Below are positions 25,512 through 33,968 of a DNA stretch of 64,000 nt, one piece after another; positions within the stretch are counted from its first letter, which is position 1, and each line of letters opens with the position of its first letter. The DNA is from Rhizobium sp. Root1212. Its GTDB lineage: Bacteria; Pseudomonadota; Alphaproteobacteria; Rhizobiales; Rhizobiaceae. Location: positions 104,107 through 168,106 of the forward strand of contig NZ_LMDA01000024.1 of NCBI RefSeq assembly GCF_001424985.1, given 5' to 3'. Both the position numbers and the translations under genes were made by a program. The notes beneath the pieces are model-generated. The model had not been told where the DNA came from, made no database searches, and was given only the letters and a program-made list of their open reading frames with translations.

Positions 25512-26800
25512 GCGGCATCCTGATCGCAGCGCCGGCTTCCGGCTCCGGCAAGACGACGGTGACGCTCGGCCTGTTGCGCGCCCTGCGCCGCCGTGGCGTC
25601 GCGTTGTCGCCAGGAAAGGCCGGGCCGGATTATATCGATCCCGCTTTCCATGCTGCCGCGTCCGGCGAAACCTGCCTGAACTACGATCCCTGGGCGATGC
25701 GCCCGGCGCTGCTGTCCGCGCAAGCGGCCGAAGCCGGCGGAAAAATGCTCGTCATCGAGGCTATGATGGGCCTCTTCGATGCGGCGATGGATGGCCGGGG
25801 TTCGGCAGCCGATCTTGCGGCGATTCTCGGTTTGCCGGTGGTGCTCGTGGTCGATTGCGGCAAGATGGCCCATTCGGTCGCGGCGCTGGTGCGGGGTTAT
25901 GCCACCCACCGCAGCGATATCCGCGTTGCCGGCGTCATCCTCAACAAGGTCGGCAGCGAACGTCACGCCGCCATGCTGCGCGGCGCGCTGGAGACGATCG
26001 GCATGCCGGTTCTGGGCGCGCTGATGCGCGACCCGCGGCTGACGATGCCGGAACGGCATCTGGGCCTCGTGCAGGCGCAGGAGTATGCGGGGCTCGATGC
26101 CTTCATCGAAGGGGCGGCGGCTCTGGTGGAAGAGGGGATCGATATCGATGCCCTCATGGCGATTGCCGGAACGGCGCCGCGCCGGCAGGCGGCCGGTGTC
26201 GCCGCGATTGCTCCCCTCGGCCAGAAGATTGCCATCGCCCGCGATATCGCCTTCTCTTTCGCATATCCGCATCTTCTTCAAGGCTGGCGGCGGCAGGGGG
26301 CTGAGCTTTCGTTCTTTTCTCCGCTTGCCGGCGAAGGTCCGGCCGAGCATGCTGATGCGGTCTATCTGCCCGGAGGCTATCCTGAGCTTCATGCCGGCAC
26401 GCTTTCGGCGGCCACCGGCTTCCGGGCTGGCATGAAGGCTGCGCGGACGCGGGGAGCGCGGATTTTCGGGGAGTGTGGCGGCTATATGGTTCTCGGCGAG
26501 GGGCTTGTCGCGGCCGATGGCGGGCGTTACGAAATGCTCGGTTTCCTGCCGCTTGAAACCAGCTTCCTTGAACGCCGCCGCCATCTCGGCTACCGGCGCG
26601 CCGAGCCGCTGGACAGCCTGTTCTTCCAAGGACCCCTGATGACGCATGAGTTCCACTACGCCACGATCCTGTCAGAAGGGACGGCCGATCGCCTCTTCGC
26701 GGCGACGGATGCGGCTGGCAATGGGCTCGGCGAAATGGGTCTTCGCCGCGAACAGGTGGCGGGTTCCTTCCTGCATCTGATCGACAGGGGGGATGCGTGA
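25508..26800 (+). CDS. cobB: Hydrogenobyrinic acid a,c-diamide synthase CobB
   Basis: 430 residues from GTG 25508, overlapping the cobA stop (GTGA). ATP- and glutamine-dependent amidation of side chains a and c. N-terminal P-loop 'LIAAPASGSGKTTVTLGLLRAL' (G12-T16), 'SPGKAGPDYIDPAFHAAASG', 'IEAMMGLFDA'; C-terminal glutamine amidotransferase domain with 'VYLPGGYPELHAG', nucleophile Cys in 'FGECGGYMVLGEGL' and His in 'MTHEFHYATI'. The frame is open 24 codons further upstream inside cobA, but GTG 25508 gives the family N-terminus. Confidence 0.95.
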   Translation: MSGILIAAPASGSGKTTVTLGLLRALRRRGVALSPGKAGPDYIDPAFHAAASGETCLNYDPWAMRPALLSAQAAEAGGKMLVIEAMMGLFDAAMDGRGSAADLAAILGLPVVLVVDCGKMAHSVAALVRGYATHRSDIRVAGVILNKVGSERHAAMLRGALETIGMPVLGALMRDPRLTMPERHLGLVQAQEYAGLDAFIEGAAALVEEGIDIDALMAIAGTAPRRQAAGVAAIAPLGQKIAIARDIAFSFAYPHLLQGWRRQGAELSFFSPLAGEGPAEHADAVYLPGGYPELHAGTLSAATGFRAGMKAARTRGARIFGECGGYMVLGEGLVAADGGRYEMLGFLPLETSFLERRRHLGYRRAEPLDSLFFQGPLMTHEFHYATILSEGTADRLFAATDAAGNGLGEMGLRREQVAGSFLHLIDRGDA

Positions 26801-27813
26801 GCCCCGCGCCGATCGTCCATGGCGGCGGCATCACCGAGGCGGCGCTGCAGTTCGGTGGTGCGCCCTCGGACTGGCTCGACCTGTCGACCGGGATTAATCC
26901 CAATCCCGTCATCCTGCCCGATATCCCGCAGTCCGCCTGGCATCGTCTGCCGGATCGGCATCGCTTCGATGCGGCAAGCGAAGCTGCGCGTGGCTATTAT
27001 GGCAGTGGCGCCATCCCGCCATTGGCAGTACCGGGAACGCAATCGGTGATTCAGCTTCTGCCGCGCCTGCTTGCCCCCGGCCGCCGCGTCGCCATTCTCG
27101 GGCCGACCTATGGCGAATACGGTCGCGTCCTGCGCGCCGCCGGGTTTGCTGTCGATGAGATTGCCGATCTCGATGCTGTTTCGGCCGAACATGCCCTTTT
27201 GATCGTCGTCAATCCGAACAACCCGACGGGCAGGGTGGTTGCGCCGGATGTGCTGGAAGCGCTGGCAAAGCGGTTTGCGGTACAGGATGGATTCCTGCTG
27301 GTCGATGAAGCATTCGGGGATACATCGCCGGAAGCGAGCGTTGCCTCGCTGGTCGAAAGGCATGAGCGGCTGATCGTCTTTCGGTCCTTCGGGAAGTTCT
27401 TTGGCCTTGCGGGCTTGCGGCTCGGCTTCGTTATCGCGTCGGAAAATATCCGCTCCTCGTTTCGTGAATGGCTCGGTCCTTGGGCGGTCTCCGGCCCGGC
27501 TCTGGTCATCGCGGCCGGCCTGATGGGGCAGGATACGAGCCCGATTTCCACGGCGATCATGAAGCGCAAGCAGGCGCTTGATGGCGTGCTGCAAAATGCC
27601 AGGCTTGCCCTGCTCGGAGGGACGCCGCTTTTCACGCTCGTTAAACATCCCGAGGCCGTTGCGCTCCAAACGGCGCTCTGCCGCCGGCATGTACTGACGC
27701 GCCGCTTCGACTACGCGCCCACCTGGCTCAGAATCGGCCTCGCGTCCGATGAAGCCGCCGATGCGCATTTTGCCGGGGCATTGACGCAGGCGCTCCGCGA
27801 GATCGCGGCATGA
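26797..27813 (+). CDS. cobC: CobC, L-threonine-O-3-phosphate decarboxylase-like PLP enzyme
   Basis: 338 residues from GTG 26797, overlapping the cobB stop. Homologue of Salmonella CobD, making (R)-1-amino-2-propanol O-2-phosphate for the nucleotide loop. Class I aminotransferase fold: 'HGGGITEAALQFGG', 'DLSTGINPNP', 'IVVNPNNPTGRVV', 'LLVDEAFGDTSPE', PLP lysine K200 in 'FRSFGKFFGLAGLRLGF', and 'YAPTWLRIGLASDE' with the carboxylate-binding Arg. It overlaps cobD by 4 bases. Confidence 0.94.
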   Translation: MSPAPIVHGGGITEAALQFGGAPSDWLDLSTGINPNPVILPDIPQSAWHRLPDRHRFDAASEAARGYYGSGAIPPLAVPGTQSVIQLLPRLLAPGRRVAILGPTYGEYGRVLRAAGFAVDEIADLDAVSAEHALLIVVNPNNPTGRVVAPDVLEALAKRFAVQDGFLLVDEAFGDTSPEASVASLVERHERLIVFRSFGKFFGLAGLRLGFVIASENIRSSFREWLGPWAVSGPALVIAAGLMGQDTSPISTAIMKRKQALDGVLQNARLALLGGTPLFTLVKHPEAVALQTALCRRHVLTRRFDYAPTWLRIGLASDEAADAHFAGALTQALREIAA

Positions 27814-28787
27814 CGGCGCTTCTCATTCTGACTGCGGGTCTGCTGCTTGATCGGCGCGTTGGCGATCCCGATTGGCTGTGGCGGCGGTTTCCGCATCCGG
27901 TCGTGCTCTTCGGCAAGGCGATCGGCTGGTTCGATGCGACACTGAACCGCGATCGTTTCAGCTGTTATCAGCGCAGGCTGGCGGGTGTCGTGACGATTGT
28001 GCTGCTTCTCGCGGTAAGCCTGTTTGCGGGGGCGGCAATCCACCGCATCTTCCTGCCGCTCGGTCCTATCGGCTGGCTTCTCGAAGCCATCACCGTCGCC
28101 ATCTTCCTTGCCCATAAAAGCCTGTCGGATCACGTCATCCGCGTCGCCCATGGCCTGCGGGCCGATGGGTTGGCCGGCGGCCGGCGCGCGGTTTCGATGA
28201 TCGTCGGCCGCGATCCCGAAACGCTGGACGAGCCCGCCGTTTGCCGCGCCGCCATCGAAAGCCTTGCGGAGAATTTTTCCGATGGCGTCGTGGCGCCTGC
28301 CTTCTGGTATGCGCTTCTCGGCCTACCGGGGTTGTTTGCCTACAAGATGCTGAACACCGCCGATTCCATGATCGGCCACAAGAGCCCGAAATATCTCGCC
28401 TTCGGCTGGGCCTCTGCCCGGCTCGACGATCTCGCCAATCTGCCGGCGGCCCGGCTTTCGGCATTGTTGATCGCCATCGGCGCCTGGGGCCGCTTCGGCC
28501 GCCTGCAGGCTCGCAATGCGCTGGAGACGGCCTTGCACGATCACGGGCTGCATCGTTCGCCCAATTCCGGCTGGCCGGAAGCGGCGATGGCGGGCGCGCT
28601 CGATATCCAGCTTGCGGGGCCGCGTATCTATGGCGGCGCCCGCGTGGATGAGCCGATGATCAACGGCGCCGGCCGGCCGGTCGCAAATCTGATCGATATC
28701 GAGGATGGCGTCGCTCTTTTTCATGGGGCGGGGGCGGCGCTTTTTGCCCCGGTGCTCGCCTTGGCGGTGGTCTTCTCCGCCCTCTGA
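27810..28787 (+). CDS. cobD: Adenosylcobinamide-phosphate synthase CobD (CbiB family)
   Basis: 325 residues, integral membrane protein with about five hydrophobic segments. It joins aminopropanol (phosphate) to adenosylcobyric acid. Seen: 'LLLDRRVGDPDWLWRRFPHPVVLFGKAIGWFD' (in parts; D-R-x-x-G-D-P signature), 'AVSMIVGRDPETLDEPAVCRAAIESLAENFSDGVVAP' (conserved E-S-x-A-E-N-x-S-D-G-V), 'YKMLNTADSMIGHKSPKYLAFGWASARLDD'. The last gene of the cobE-A-B-C-D run; each junction is a 4-base overlap. Confidence 0.95.
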   Translation: MTALLILTAGLLLDRRVGDPDWLWRRFPHPVVLFGKAIGWFDATLNRDRFSCYQRRLAGVVTIVLLLAVSLFAGAAIHRIFLPLGPIGWLLEAITVAIFLAHKSLSDHVIRVAHGLRADGLAGGRRAVSMIVGRDPETLDEPAVCRAAIESLAENFSDGVVAPAFWYALLGLPGLFAYKMLNTADSMIGHKSPKYLAFGWASARLDDLANLPAARLSALLIAIGAWGRFGRLQARNALETALHDHGLHRSPNSGWPEAAMAGALDIQLAGPRIYGGARVDEPMINGAGRPVANLIDIEDGVALFHGAGAALFAPVLALAVVFSAL

Positions 28788-28916
28788 AGTGTGGCGAAAC
28801 CGCCCTACAGATTAACGCCTTATTTTCCATCCGGCTTAAGTGTCTGTCATCCTGCTTACTTTATAGGTCTCAAATATACTGTTCCAAGGGATCGTATTGT
28901 AAGAGAGGGACCCGAA

Positions 28917-29345
28917 ATGCGCCGCGTTATTATGGCCGCCCTGGCCGTTCTGTCTGTTTCATTTTTTTCCGCCCCGGCATCCGCCGCAAACCTTGTTGCC
29001 CAGATCAGCCTGTCGCAGCAGCAGATGACCGTCAGTGAAAACGGCATCGTCCGCTATCGCTGGAAGGTTTCGACCGCCCGCAAGGGCTATGTCACGCCGC
29101 AGGGCAGCTGGAGCGCCAAATGGCTTTCCCGCGATCACCGCTCGCGCAAGTACGACAATGCGCCGATGCCCTATGCCGTGTTCTTCAACGGCGGTTACGC
29201 GGTTCATGCGACTTTCGACTTGAAGCGGCTGGGACGCCCGGCTTCCCATGGCTGCGTGCGCCTGCACCCGGAAAATGCCGCCGAGTTCTTCTCGATGGCG
29301 CAGGGCGTGGGGCTGAAGAACACCCGCATCGTCATCACCCGCTGA
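28917..29345 (+). CDS. Secreted L,D-transpeptidase (YkuD domain)
   Basis: 142 residues from ATG 28917, chosen because GAGAGGGA precedes it and a signal peptide follows (MRRVIMAALAVLSVSFFSAPASA); an in-frame start at 28791 lacks both. The mature protein is little more than a YkuD domain: 'ISLSQQQMTVSENGIVRYRWKVSTA', 'HATFDLKRLG', and catalytic 'SHGCVRLHPENA' with H111 and C113. Periplasmic; it forms 3-3 peptidoglycan cross-links or tethers outer-membrane proteins to peptidoglycan. Between cobD and acpXL, independent of both. Confidence 0.9.
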   Translation: MRRVIMAALAVLSVSFFSAPASAANLVAQISLSQQQMTVSENGIVRYRWKVSTARKGYVTPQGSWSAKWLSRDHRSRKYDNAPMPYAVFFNGGYAVHATFDLKRLGRPASHGCVRLHPENAAEFFSMAQGVGLKNTRIVITR

Positions 29346-29409
29346 CGCGAAAGCTTGGTTGTTTTAGCAACACCGTAGCCAAAACGCAGCTTCGTTGCGC
29401 GCAAACCCA

Positions 29410-29438
29410 TTGGCTTTTGCCCGTCATTTACCTATAGG
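29410..29438 (+). promoter_or_regulatory. Likely acpXL promoter
   Basis: TTGGCT (29410-29415) and TATAGG (29433-29438) are separated by 17 bases, a sigma-70-like arrangement about 30 bases upstream of the acpXL start. Near-identical 11-mers GTTGCGCGCAA (29394-29404) and GGTGCGCGCAA (29437-29447), 43 bases apart, bracket it and could be operator sites. Confidence 0.45.
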
Positions 29439-29466
29439 TGCGCGCAACACGAATACGAAAGAGGTT

Positions 29467-29751
29467 ATGGGCGTGACAGCTACATTCGACAAGGTTGCCG
29501 ACATCATCGCAGAGACCAGCGAGATCGATCGCGAGACGATCACGCCGGAAAGCCACACGATCGACGATCTCGGCATCGACAGCCTCGATTTCCTCGACAT
29601 CGTCTTTGCGATCGACAAGGAATTCGGCATCAAGATCCCGCTCGAGCAGTGGACGCAGGAAGTCAACGAAGGGAAGGCCTCGACCGAGGAATACTTCGTC
29701 CTGAAGAACCTCTGCGCCAAGATCGACGATCTGCGCGCCGCCAAGGGCTGA
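29467..29751 (+). CDS. acpXL: Acyl carrier protein AcpXL for very-long-chain fatty acid synthesis
   Basis: 94 residues from ATG 29467 (GAAAGAGG upstream). Dedicated acyl carrier that builds the 27-hydroxyoctacosanoyl chain of rhizobial lipid A. It carries the phosphopantetheine serine S39 in '[20 protein letters not shown]' and the long-form tail '[22 protein letters not shown]' typical of AcpXL and not of housekeeping AcpP. It heads the cluster with fabZXL, fabF2XL, fabF1XL, adhXL and lpxXL on the same strand. Confidence 0.95.
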   Translation: MGVTATFDKVADIIAETSEIDRETITPESHTIDDLGIDSLDFLDIVFAIDKEFGIKIPLEQWTQEVNEGKASTEEYFVLKNLCAKIDDLRAAKG

Positions 29752-29911
29752 GACCGCCGCAAGGCGTGAAGCGACTTTATCCATGCCGCCTGTCGCGCGT
29801 TGCGCTTGACAGGCGGCATTTGCGTTTTTACTTGACGACTATGCCTGCGTCTTGCGCGCACTTTTTTGAAAAGCCGTCGTTGGCCGCCGGGCCTGAATAC
29901 GTTGGACCCAG

Positions 29912-30391
29912 ATGCTTCTTGAATATTTCCAGATGATCGATCGCGTCGAGACGGTCGATCTTTCGGCCCGCACGCTCACCGCCCGTTCGGTGGTGCCGGC
30001 CAAGAGCCCGGTTTTCGAGGGCCATTTTCCGGGCTATCCCATCGTGCCCGGCGTGCTTCTGATCGAAACCATGGCGCAGGCCTGCGGCTTCCTCGTGCTT
30101 GCCGCCACCGATTTTGCCGCCATGCCGCTGTTGATGTCCGTCGATAGCGCCAAGATGCGCACCTTCGTCGAGCCGGAAGCGGTGCTCGATATCGAGGCGT
30201 TCCTTGAGCATGACGGCTCCGGCTTTGCCGTCGTGAAGGCGAAGATCACCTCTGCGGGCAAGAAGATCTGCGATGCGCAGCTGAAACTGCGCACCATTCC
30301 CTTCGATCAGGTGCCGCTCGGGCCGATCGTCAAGAAGCGCGCGGGCGAGGTGGGGCTGTTCGATGCCCTGTCCGCACGGCCACAGGAGTAG
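29912..30391 (+). CDS. fabZXL: 3-hydroxyacyl-ACP dehydratase FabZ homologue (fabZXL)
   Basis: 159 residues, hot-dog fold. It removes water from beta-hydroxyacyl-AcpXL during chain elongation. Catalytic H38 lies in 'VFEGHFPGYPIVPGVLLIETMAQACGF' and E52 in 'IETMAQ', as in FabZ. Residues after about 120 diverge from housekeeping FabZ. 160 bases separate it from acpXL; fabF2XL starts 2 bases after its stop. Confidence 0.92.
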   Translation: MLLEYFQMIDRVETVDLSARTLTARSVVPAKSPVFEGHFPGYPIVPGVLLIETMAQACGFLVLAATDFAAMPLLMSVDSAKMRTFVEPEAVLDIEAFLEHDGSGFAVVKAKITSAGKKICDAQLKLRTIPFDQVPLGPIVKKRAGEVGLFDALSARPQE

Positions 30392-30393
30392 CC

Positions 30394-31593
30394 ATGTCCC
30401 CGGTCAAGCAGAAGTCTCCTAACGACGTCGTCATCACCGGCGTCGGCATCGTCACTAGCCAGGGTGTCGGCATCGCGCCGCATGTGGCGCTTCTGAGCGC
30501 CGAAAAGGCGCCGGACGCGATCGTCGAGACCGAGCGGTTCGCGCCCTATCCGGTGCATCCGCTGCCGGTCATCGACTGGTCCGAACAGATCGCCAAGCGC
30601 GGCGACCAGCGTCAGATGGAAAACTGGCAGCGCCTCGGCGTCTTCTCCGCCGGCCTCGCGCTTGATGATGCCGGCCTCAAGGACGATCTCGATGCCTGCG
30701 GCAGCATGGACATGATCGTCGCTGCCGGCGGCGGCGAGCGCGATATCAATGTCGATTCGCTGATCGTCGATGAGGCCCTGAAGCGCAACGACCGCGAACA
30801 GCTTTTGAACGAGAAGCTGACGACGGAGCTGCGCCCGACGCTGTTTCTCGCCCAGCTCTCCAATCTGCTCGCCGGCAATATCTCGATCGTGCACAAGGTC
30901 ACCGGCTCGTCTCGCACCTTCATGGGCGAGGAAGCGGCGGGTATCTCGGCCATCGAGACCGCCTTTGCCCGCATCAAGGCGGGCCAGTCCACCCACACAC
31001 TCGTCGGCGGCGCTTTCTCGGCCGAGCGTCTGGACATGATCCTGCTGATCGAAGCCATTCAGGGCCATGCGCTCGATGGCTGGAGCCCGATCTGGTCGCG
31101 TCCGGAAAGCGGCGGCATGATCCTCGGTTCGGTCGGCGCCTTCCTGGTGCTGGAATCGCGTGAGCATGCCGAGGCCCGCAACGCCCGCATCTATGCGACC
31201 ATCGATGATATCGGCGGCGATCGCGGCAAGCGCGATGAAGGCAAGCTTGAAGCGCGCCTTGAAACGCTCGCGGCGGCAGCTGTAGATGCGGCCGATACGG
31301 TCGTCTTCTCCGGCACCACCGGCTTCCCCGATCTGGCAGCCCGTGAAAAAGCGTTTGTCGAGGCGAATCTGCCGAAGGCGGCGCTGCGCGGTTATAGCGG
31401 CCTTGTCGGCCATGGGCTTGAGGCGCAGTTTCCGCTCGGTCTCGCGTTCGCGGCGCTGACGCTCGGAGCCGGCGCCAAGGTTCCGCCTTTCGATCCGGCG
31501 GAAAAGCCGCTTGCTAGCCAGCCGAAGACGGCTGTCGTCACCACCATCGGCCATGCACGCGGCGAAGGCGTCGCCGTGCTTTCTGCGGAATAA
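30394..31593 (+). CDS. fabF2XL: Beta-ketoacyl-ACP synthase-like protein FabF2XL lacking the catalytic residues
   Basis: 399 residues with a thiolase/ketosynthase fold ('VVITGVGIVTSQGVGI', 'GGMILGSVGAFLVLES'). Aligned by eye with the next gene, the catalytic Cys position holds E180 ('FMGEEAAGISA' against 'STACASGATA'), the first His position holds Ser306/Gly307 ('FSGTTGF' against 'NAHGTST'), and the catalytic Lys is S335; only H340 of the pair is kept. So it cannot be an ordinary condensing enzyme. By analogy with the chain-length factor of type II polyketide synthases it is probably a non-condensing partner of FabF1XL that sets the C26-C28 length. Translationally tight with fabZXL. Confidence 0.9.
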   Translation: MSPVKQKSPNDVVITGVGIVTSQGVGIAPHVALLSAEKAPDAIVETERFAPYPVHPLPVIDWSEQIAKRGDQRQMENWQRLGVFSAGLALDDAGLKDDLDACGSMDMIVAAGGGERDINVDSLIVDEALKRNDREQLLNEKLTTELRPTLFLAQLSNLLAGNISIVHKVTGSSRTFMGEEAAGISAIETAFARIKAGQSTHTLVGGAFSAERLDMILLIEAIQGHALDGWSPIWSRPESGGMILGSVGAFLVLESREHAEARNARIYATIDDIGGDRGKRDEGKLEARLETLAAAAVDAADTVVFSGTTGFPDLAAREKAFVEANLPKAALRGYSGLVGHGLEAQFPLGLAFAALTLGAGAKVPPFDPAEKPLASQPKTAVVTTIGHARGEGVAVLSAE

Positions 31594-31605
31594 GGAGCGA
31601 ATGCC

Positions 31606-32889
31606 ATGAGCGACGCTTACAAGGATCACCTCGGCCGCCCGATCATCGCCGTCACTGGCATGGGTGTCATCACTTCGCTGGGGCAGGGCCTGCAGGACAA
31701 CTGGGCAGCCCTGACATCCGGCACATCGGGCATCCACAAGATCACCCGCTTCCCGACGGAAGGCCTTTCGACGAAGATCTCGGGCACGGTCGATTTCATT
31801 GAGTTGCCGGCCGCAAATGCTGTCGAGCGCTCCTATGCTATGGCCCGCGAAACCACGCTGGAAGCTCTGGCGCAGGCCGGCATTTCCGGCGATTTCAATG
31901 GCCCGCTGTTCCTCGCGGCCCCGCCGATCGAACCGGAATGGAGCGCCCGTTTCGAGCTTGCCGACCGCTCCGGCCCGTCCGAAAAGGCTGGCGATGCCTA
32001 CAACCGTTTCCTCGCCGCCATGCGCGAGCGTCCCGATCCGGTCTTCCATGAAGCCGTACTGTTCGGCGCTATCTCCGAGCGTCTGTCCGATCGTTTTGGC
32101 ACCCGCGGGCTTCCCGTGACGCTTTCGACGGCCTGTGCCTCCGGCGCAACGGCCATCCAGCTCGGCGTCGAGGCGATCCGTCAGGGCCGCACCGACCGGG
32201 CGCTGACTGTCGCGACCGATGGCTCCGTCGGTGCGGAAGCGCTGATCCGTTTCGCGCTGCTCTCGGCCCTTTCCACCCAGAACGATCCGCCGGAAAAGGC
32301 GTCAAAACCCTTCACCAAGGATCGCGACGGCTTCGTCATCGCTGAAGGTGCCGCGACGCTGGTGCTGGAATCGCTGGCAGCGGCCGTTGCCCGCGGCGCG
32401 CGCGTCTATGGTATCCTGAAGGGCTGCGGCGAAAAGGCCGACCTCTTCCACCGCACCCGCTCGTCGCCGGATGGCGGACCGGCGATCGCGACGATCCGCG
32501 CGGCGCTCGCCGATGCCGGCATCGACGAAGCGGATATTGGCTATATCAACGCCCACGGTACCTCGACGCCGGAAAACGACAAGATGGAATATCTCTCCAT
32601 GTCGGCCGTCTTCGGCGAAAAGCTGCCGTCGATCCCGGTGTCGTCCAACAAGTCGATGATCGGCCATACGCTGACGGCGGCCGGCGCAGTCGAGGCTGTT
32701 TTCTCGCTGCAGACCATGCTGACCGGCACGTTGCCGCCGACCATCAACTACCAGAACCCCGACCCGGCCATCGTTCTCGATGTCGTGCCGAACGTGAAGC
32801 GCGACAAACAGGTTTCCGCCGTCCTGTCGAACTCCTTCGGCTTCGGCGGCCAGAACGCCAGCCTTGTTATGACCGCGGAACCAGCCTAA
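31606..32889 (+). CDS. fabF1XL: Beta-ketoacyl-ACP synthase II FabF1XL
   Basis: 427 residues, a complete ketosynthase: nucleophile C177 in 'VTLSTACASGATAIQLG', H317 in 'INAHGTSTPENDKME', K349 and H354 in 'SSNKSMIGHTLTAAGAVEA', and the terminal 'SNSFGFGGQNASLV'. It condenses malonyl-ACP onto the growing acyl-AcpXL. ATG 31606 has AAGGAGCG in front of it. It follows fabF2XL by 12 bases and likely forms a heterodimer with it. Confidence 0.93.
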   Translation: MSDAYKDHLGRPIIAVTGMGVITSLGQGLQDNWAALTSGTSGIHKITRFPTEGLSTKISGTVDFIELPAANAVERSYAMARETTLEALAQAGISGDFNGPLFLAAPPIEPEWSARFELADRSGPSEKAGDAYNRFLAAMRERPDPVFHEAVLFGAISERLSDRFGTRGLPVTLSTACASGATAIQLGVEAIRQGRTDRALTVATDGSVGAEALIRFALLSALSTQNDPPEKASKPFTKDRDGFVIAEGAATLVLESLAAAVARGARVYGILKGCGEKADLFHRTRSSPDGGPAIATIRAALADAGIDEADIGYINAHGTSTPENDKMEYLSMSAVFGEKLPSIPVSSNKSMIGHTLTAAGAVEAVFSLQTMLTGTLPPTINYQNPDPAIVLDVVPNVKRDKQVSAVLSNSFGFGGQNASLVMTAEPA

Positions 32890-32935
32890 AGCCGGTCCCT
32901 TCAAAAAATCATGCCGTCCCGGCAAAGGAAATCCC

Positions 32936-33964
32936 ATGCGCGCCCTGCAACTGCTCGATGACCGCAAGCTTGAAATCACCGACCTGCCTGAGCCGGAAGC
33001 ACCCGGTCCGGGCGAGGTGACGCTGCGCGTCAAGGCCGTCGCCCTCAACCATATCGACGTCTGGGGCTGGCGCGGCATGGCCTTTGCCAAGCGCAAGATG
33101 CCGCTGGTCATCGGTGCGGAAGCTTCGGGCGTGGTCGATCAGATCGGCCCTGGCGTCGCCAATGTCCTTCCGGGCCAGCTCGTCTCGATCTATGGCGCAC
33201 GGACCTGCGGTCTTTGCCGCCCCTGCCGCGAAGGCCGCGACAACCTTTGCGAACATGTCGGCGGCGTGCATGGCTTCCATCTCGACGGTTTCGCGCAGGA
33301 GAAAGTCAACCTGCCGGCCCGCCTGCTGGTTCCGGCTCCTCCGGGCGTCGATGCGGTTGGTGCGGCGCTTGCCCCGGTCACTTTCGGCACCGTCGAGCAC
33401 ATGCTGTTCGACAACGCCAAGCTTGAGCCGGGCGAAACCATTCTCGTTCATGCCGGCGGTTCCGGCATCGGCACGGCGGCGATCCAGCTTGCCAAGAAGA
33501 TCGGCTGCACCGTCATCACCACGGTTGGTTCCGACGACAAGATCGAGCGCGCCAAGACGCTCGGCGCCGATCATGTCATCAACTATCGCACCGACCGCTT
33601 CGAAGGCGTGGTACGCAAGCTAACGAAGAAGAAGGGCGTCGATGTGGTCTTCGAACACGTCGGCAAGGATACCTGGGCGGGGTCCATGCTTTGCATGAAG
33701 CGGGGCGGGCGTCTGGTCACCTGCGGTTCGACCTCGGGTGTTTCCACCGACATGAACCTGATGATGCTGTTCCAGCAGCAGCTGAAGCTGCTCGGCTCGT
33801 TCGGTTGCCGCATGGAAAACATGGCGGATGCCATGCAGAAGATGGCGCGCGGCCTCGTGCATCCGGTCATCGATACGGAAGTCGGTTTCTCCGATATCGA
33901 CCGGGCGCTGGAGCGCATGGAATCGCGTCAAGTCTTCGGCAAGATCATCCTGCGGGTGGATTGA
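32936..33964 (+). CDS. Zinc-type medium-chain alcohol dehydrogenase/quinone oxidoreductase of the XL cluster
   Basis: 342 residues, MDR superfamily. 'CGLCRPCREGRDNLCEH' holds the four structural-zinc cysteines, and the nucleotide domain has 'ILVHAGGSGIGTAAIQLAKKIGCTVI' with a GxGxxA-type glycine motif. The N-terminal catalytic region 'VALNHIDVWGWRG' has the quinone-reductase-like N-H-x-D rather than C-x-H, so I expect a reductase on an enoyl or keto intermediate. In rhizobia this position in the acpXL cluster is taken by an adh2XL gene, probably an enoyl- or ketoacyl-AcpXL reductase; the actual step is inference. Confidence 0.85.
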   Translation: MRALQLLDDRKLEITDLPEPEAPGPGEVTLRVKAVALNHIDVWGWRGMAFAKRKMPLVIGAEASGVVDQIGPGVANVLPGQLVSIYGARTCGLCRPCREGRDNLCEHVGGVHGFHLDGFAQEKVNLPARLLVPAPPGVDAVGAALAPVTFGTVEHMLFDNAKLEPGETILVHAGGSGIGTAAIQLAKKIGCTVITTVGSDDKIERAKTLGADHVINYRTDRFEGVVRKLTKKKGVDVVFEHVGKDTWAGSMLCMKRGGRLVTCGSTSGVSTDMNLMMLFQQQLKLLGSFGCRMENMADAMQKMARGLVHPVIDTEVGFSDIDRALERMESRQVFGKIILRVD

Positions 33965-33968
33965 TCCG

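Noticed and set aside
30307..32049. 580-codon minus-strand ORF opposite fabF2XL/fabF1XL
   Set aside because: Antisense shadow; the plus-strand translations hold family motifs.
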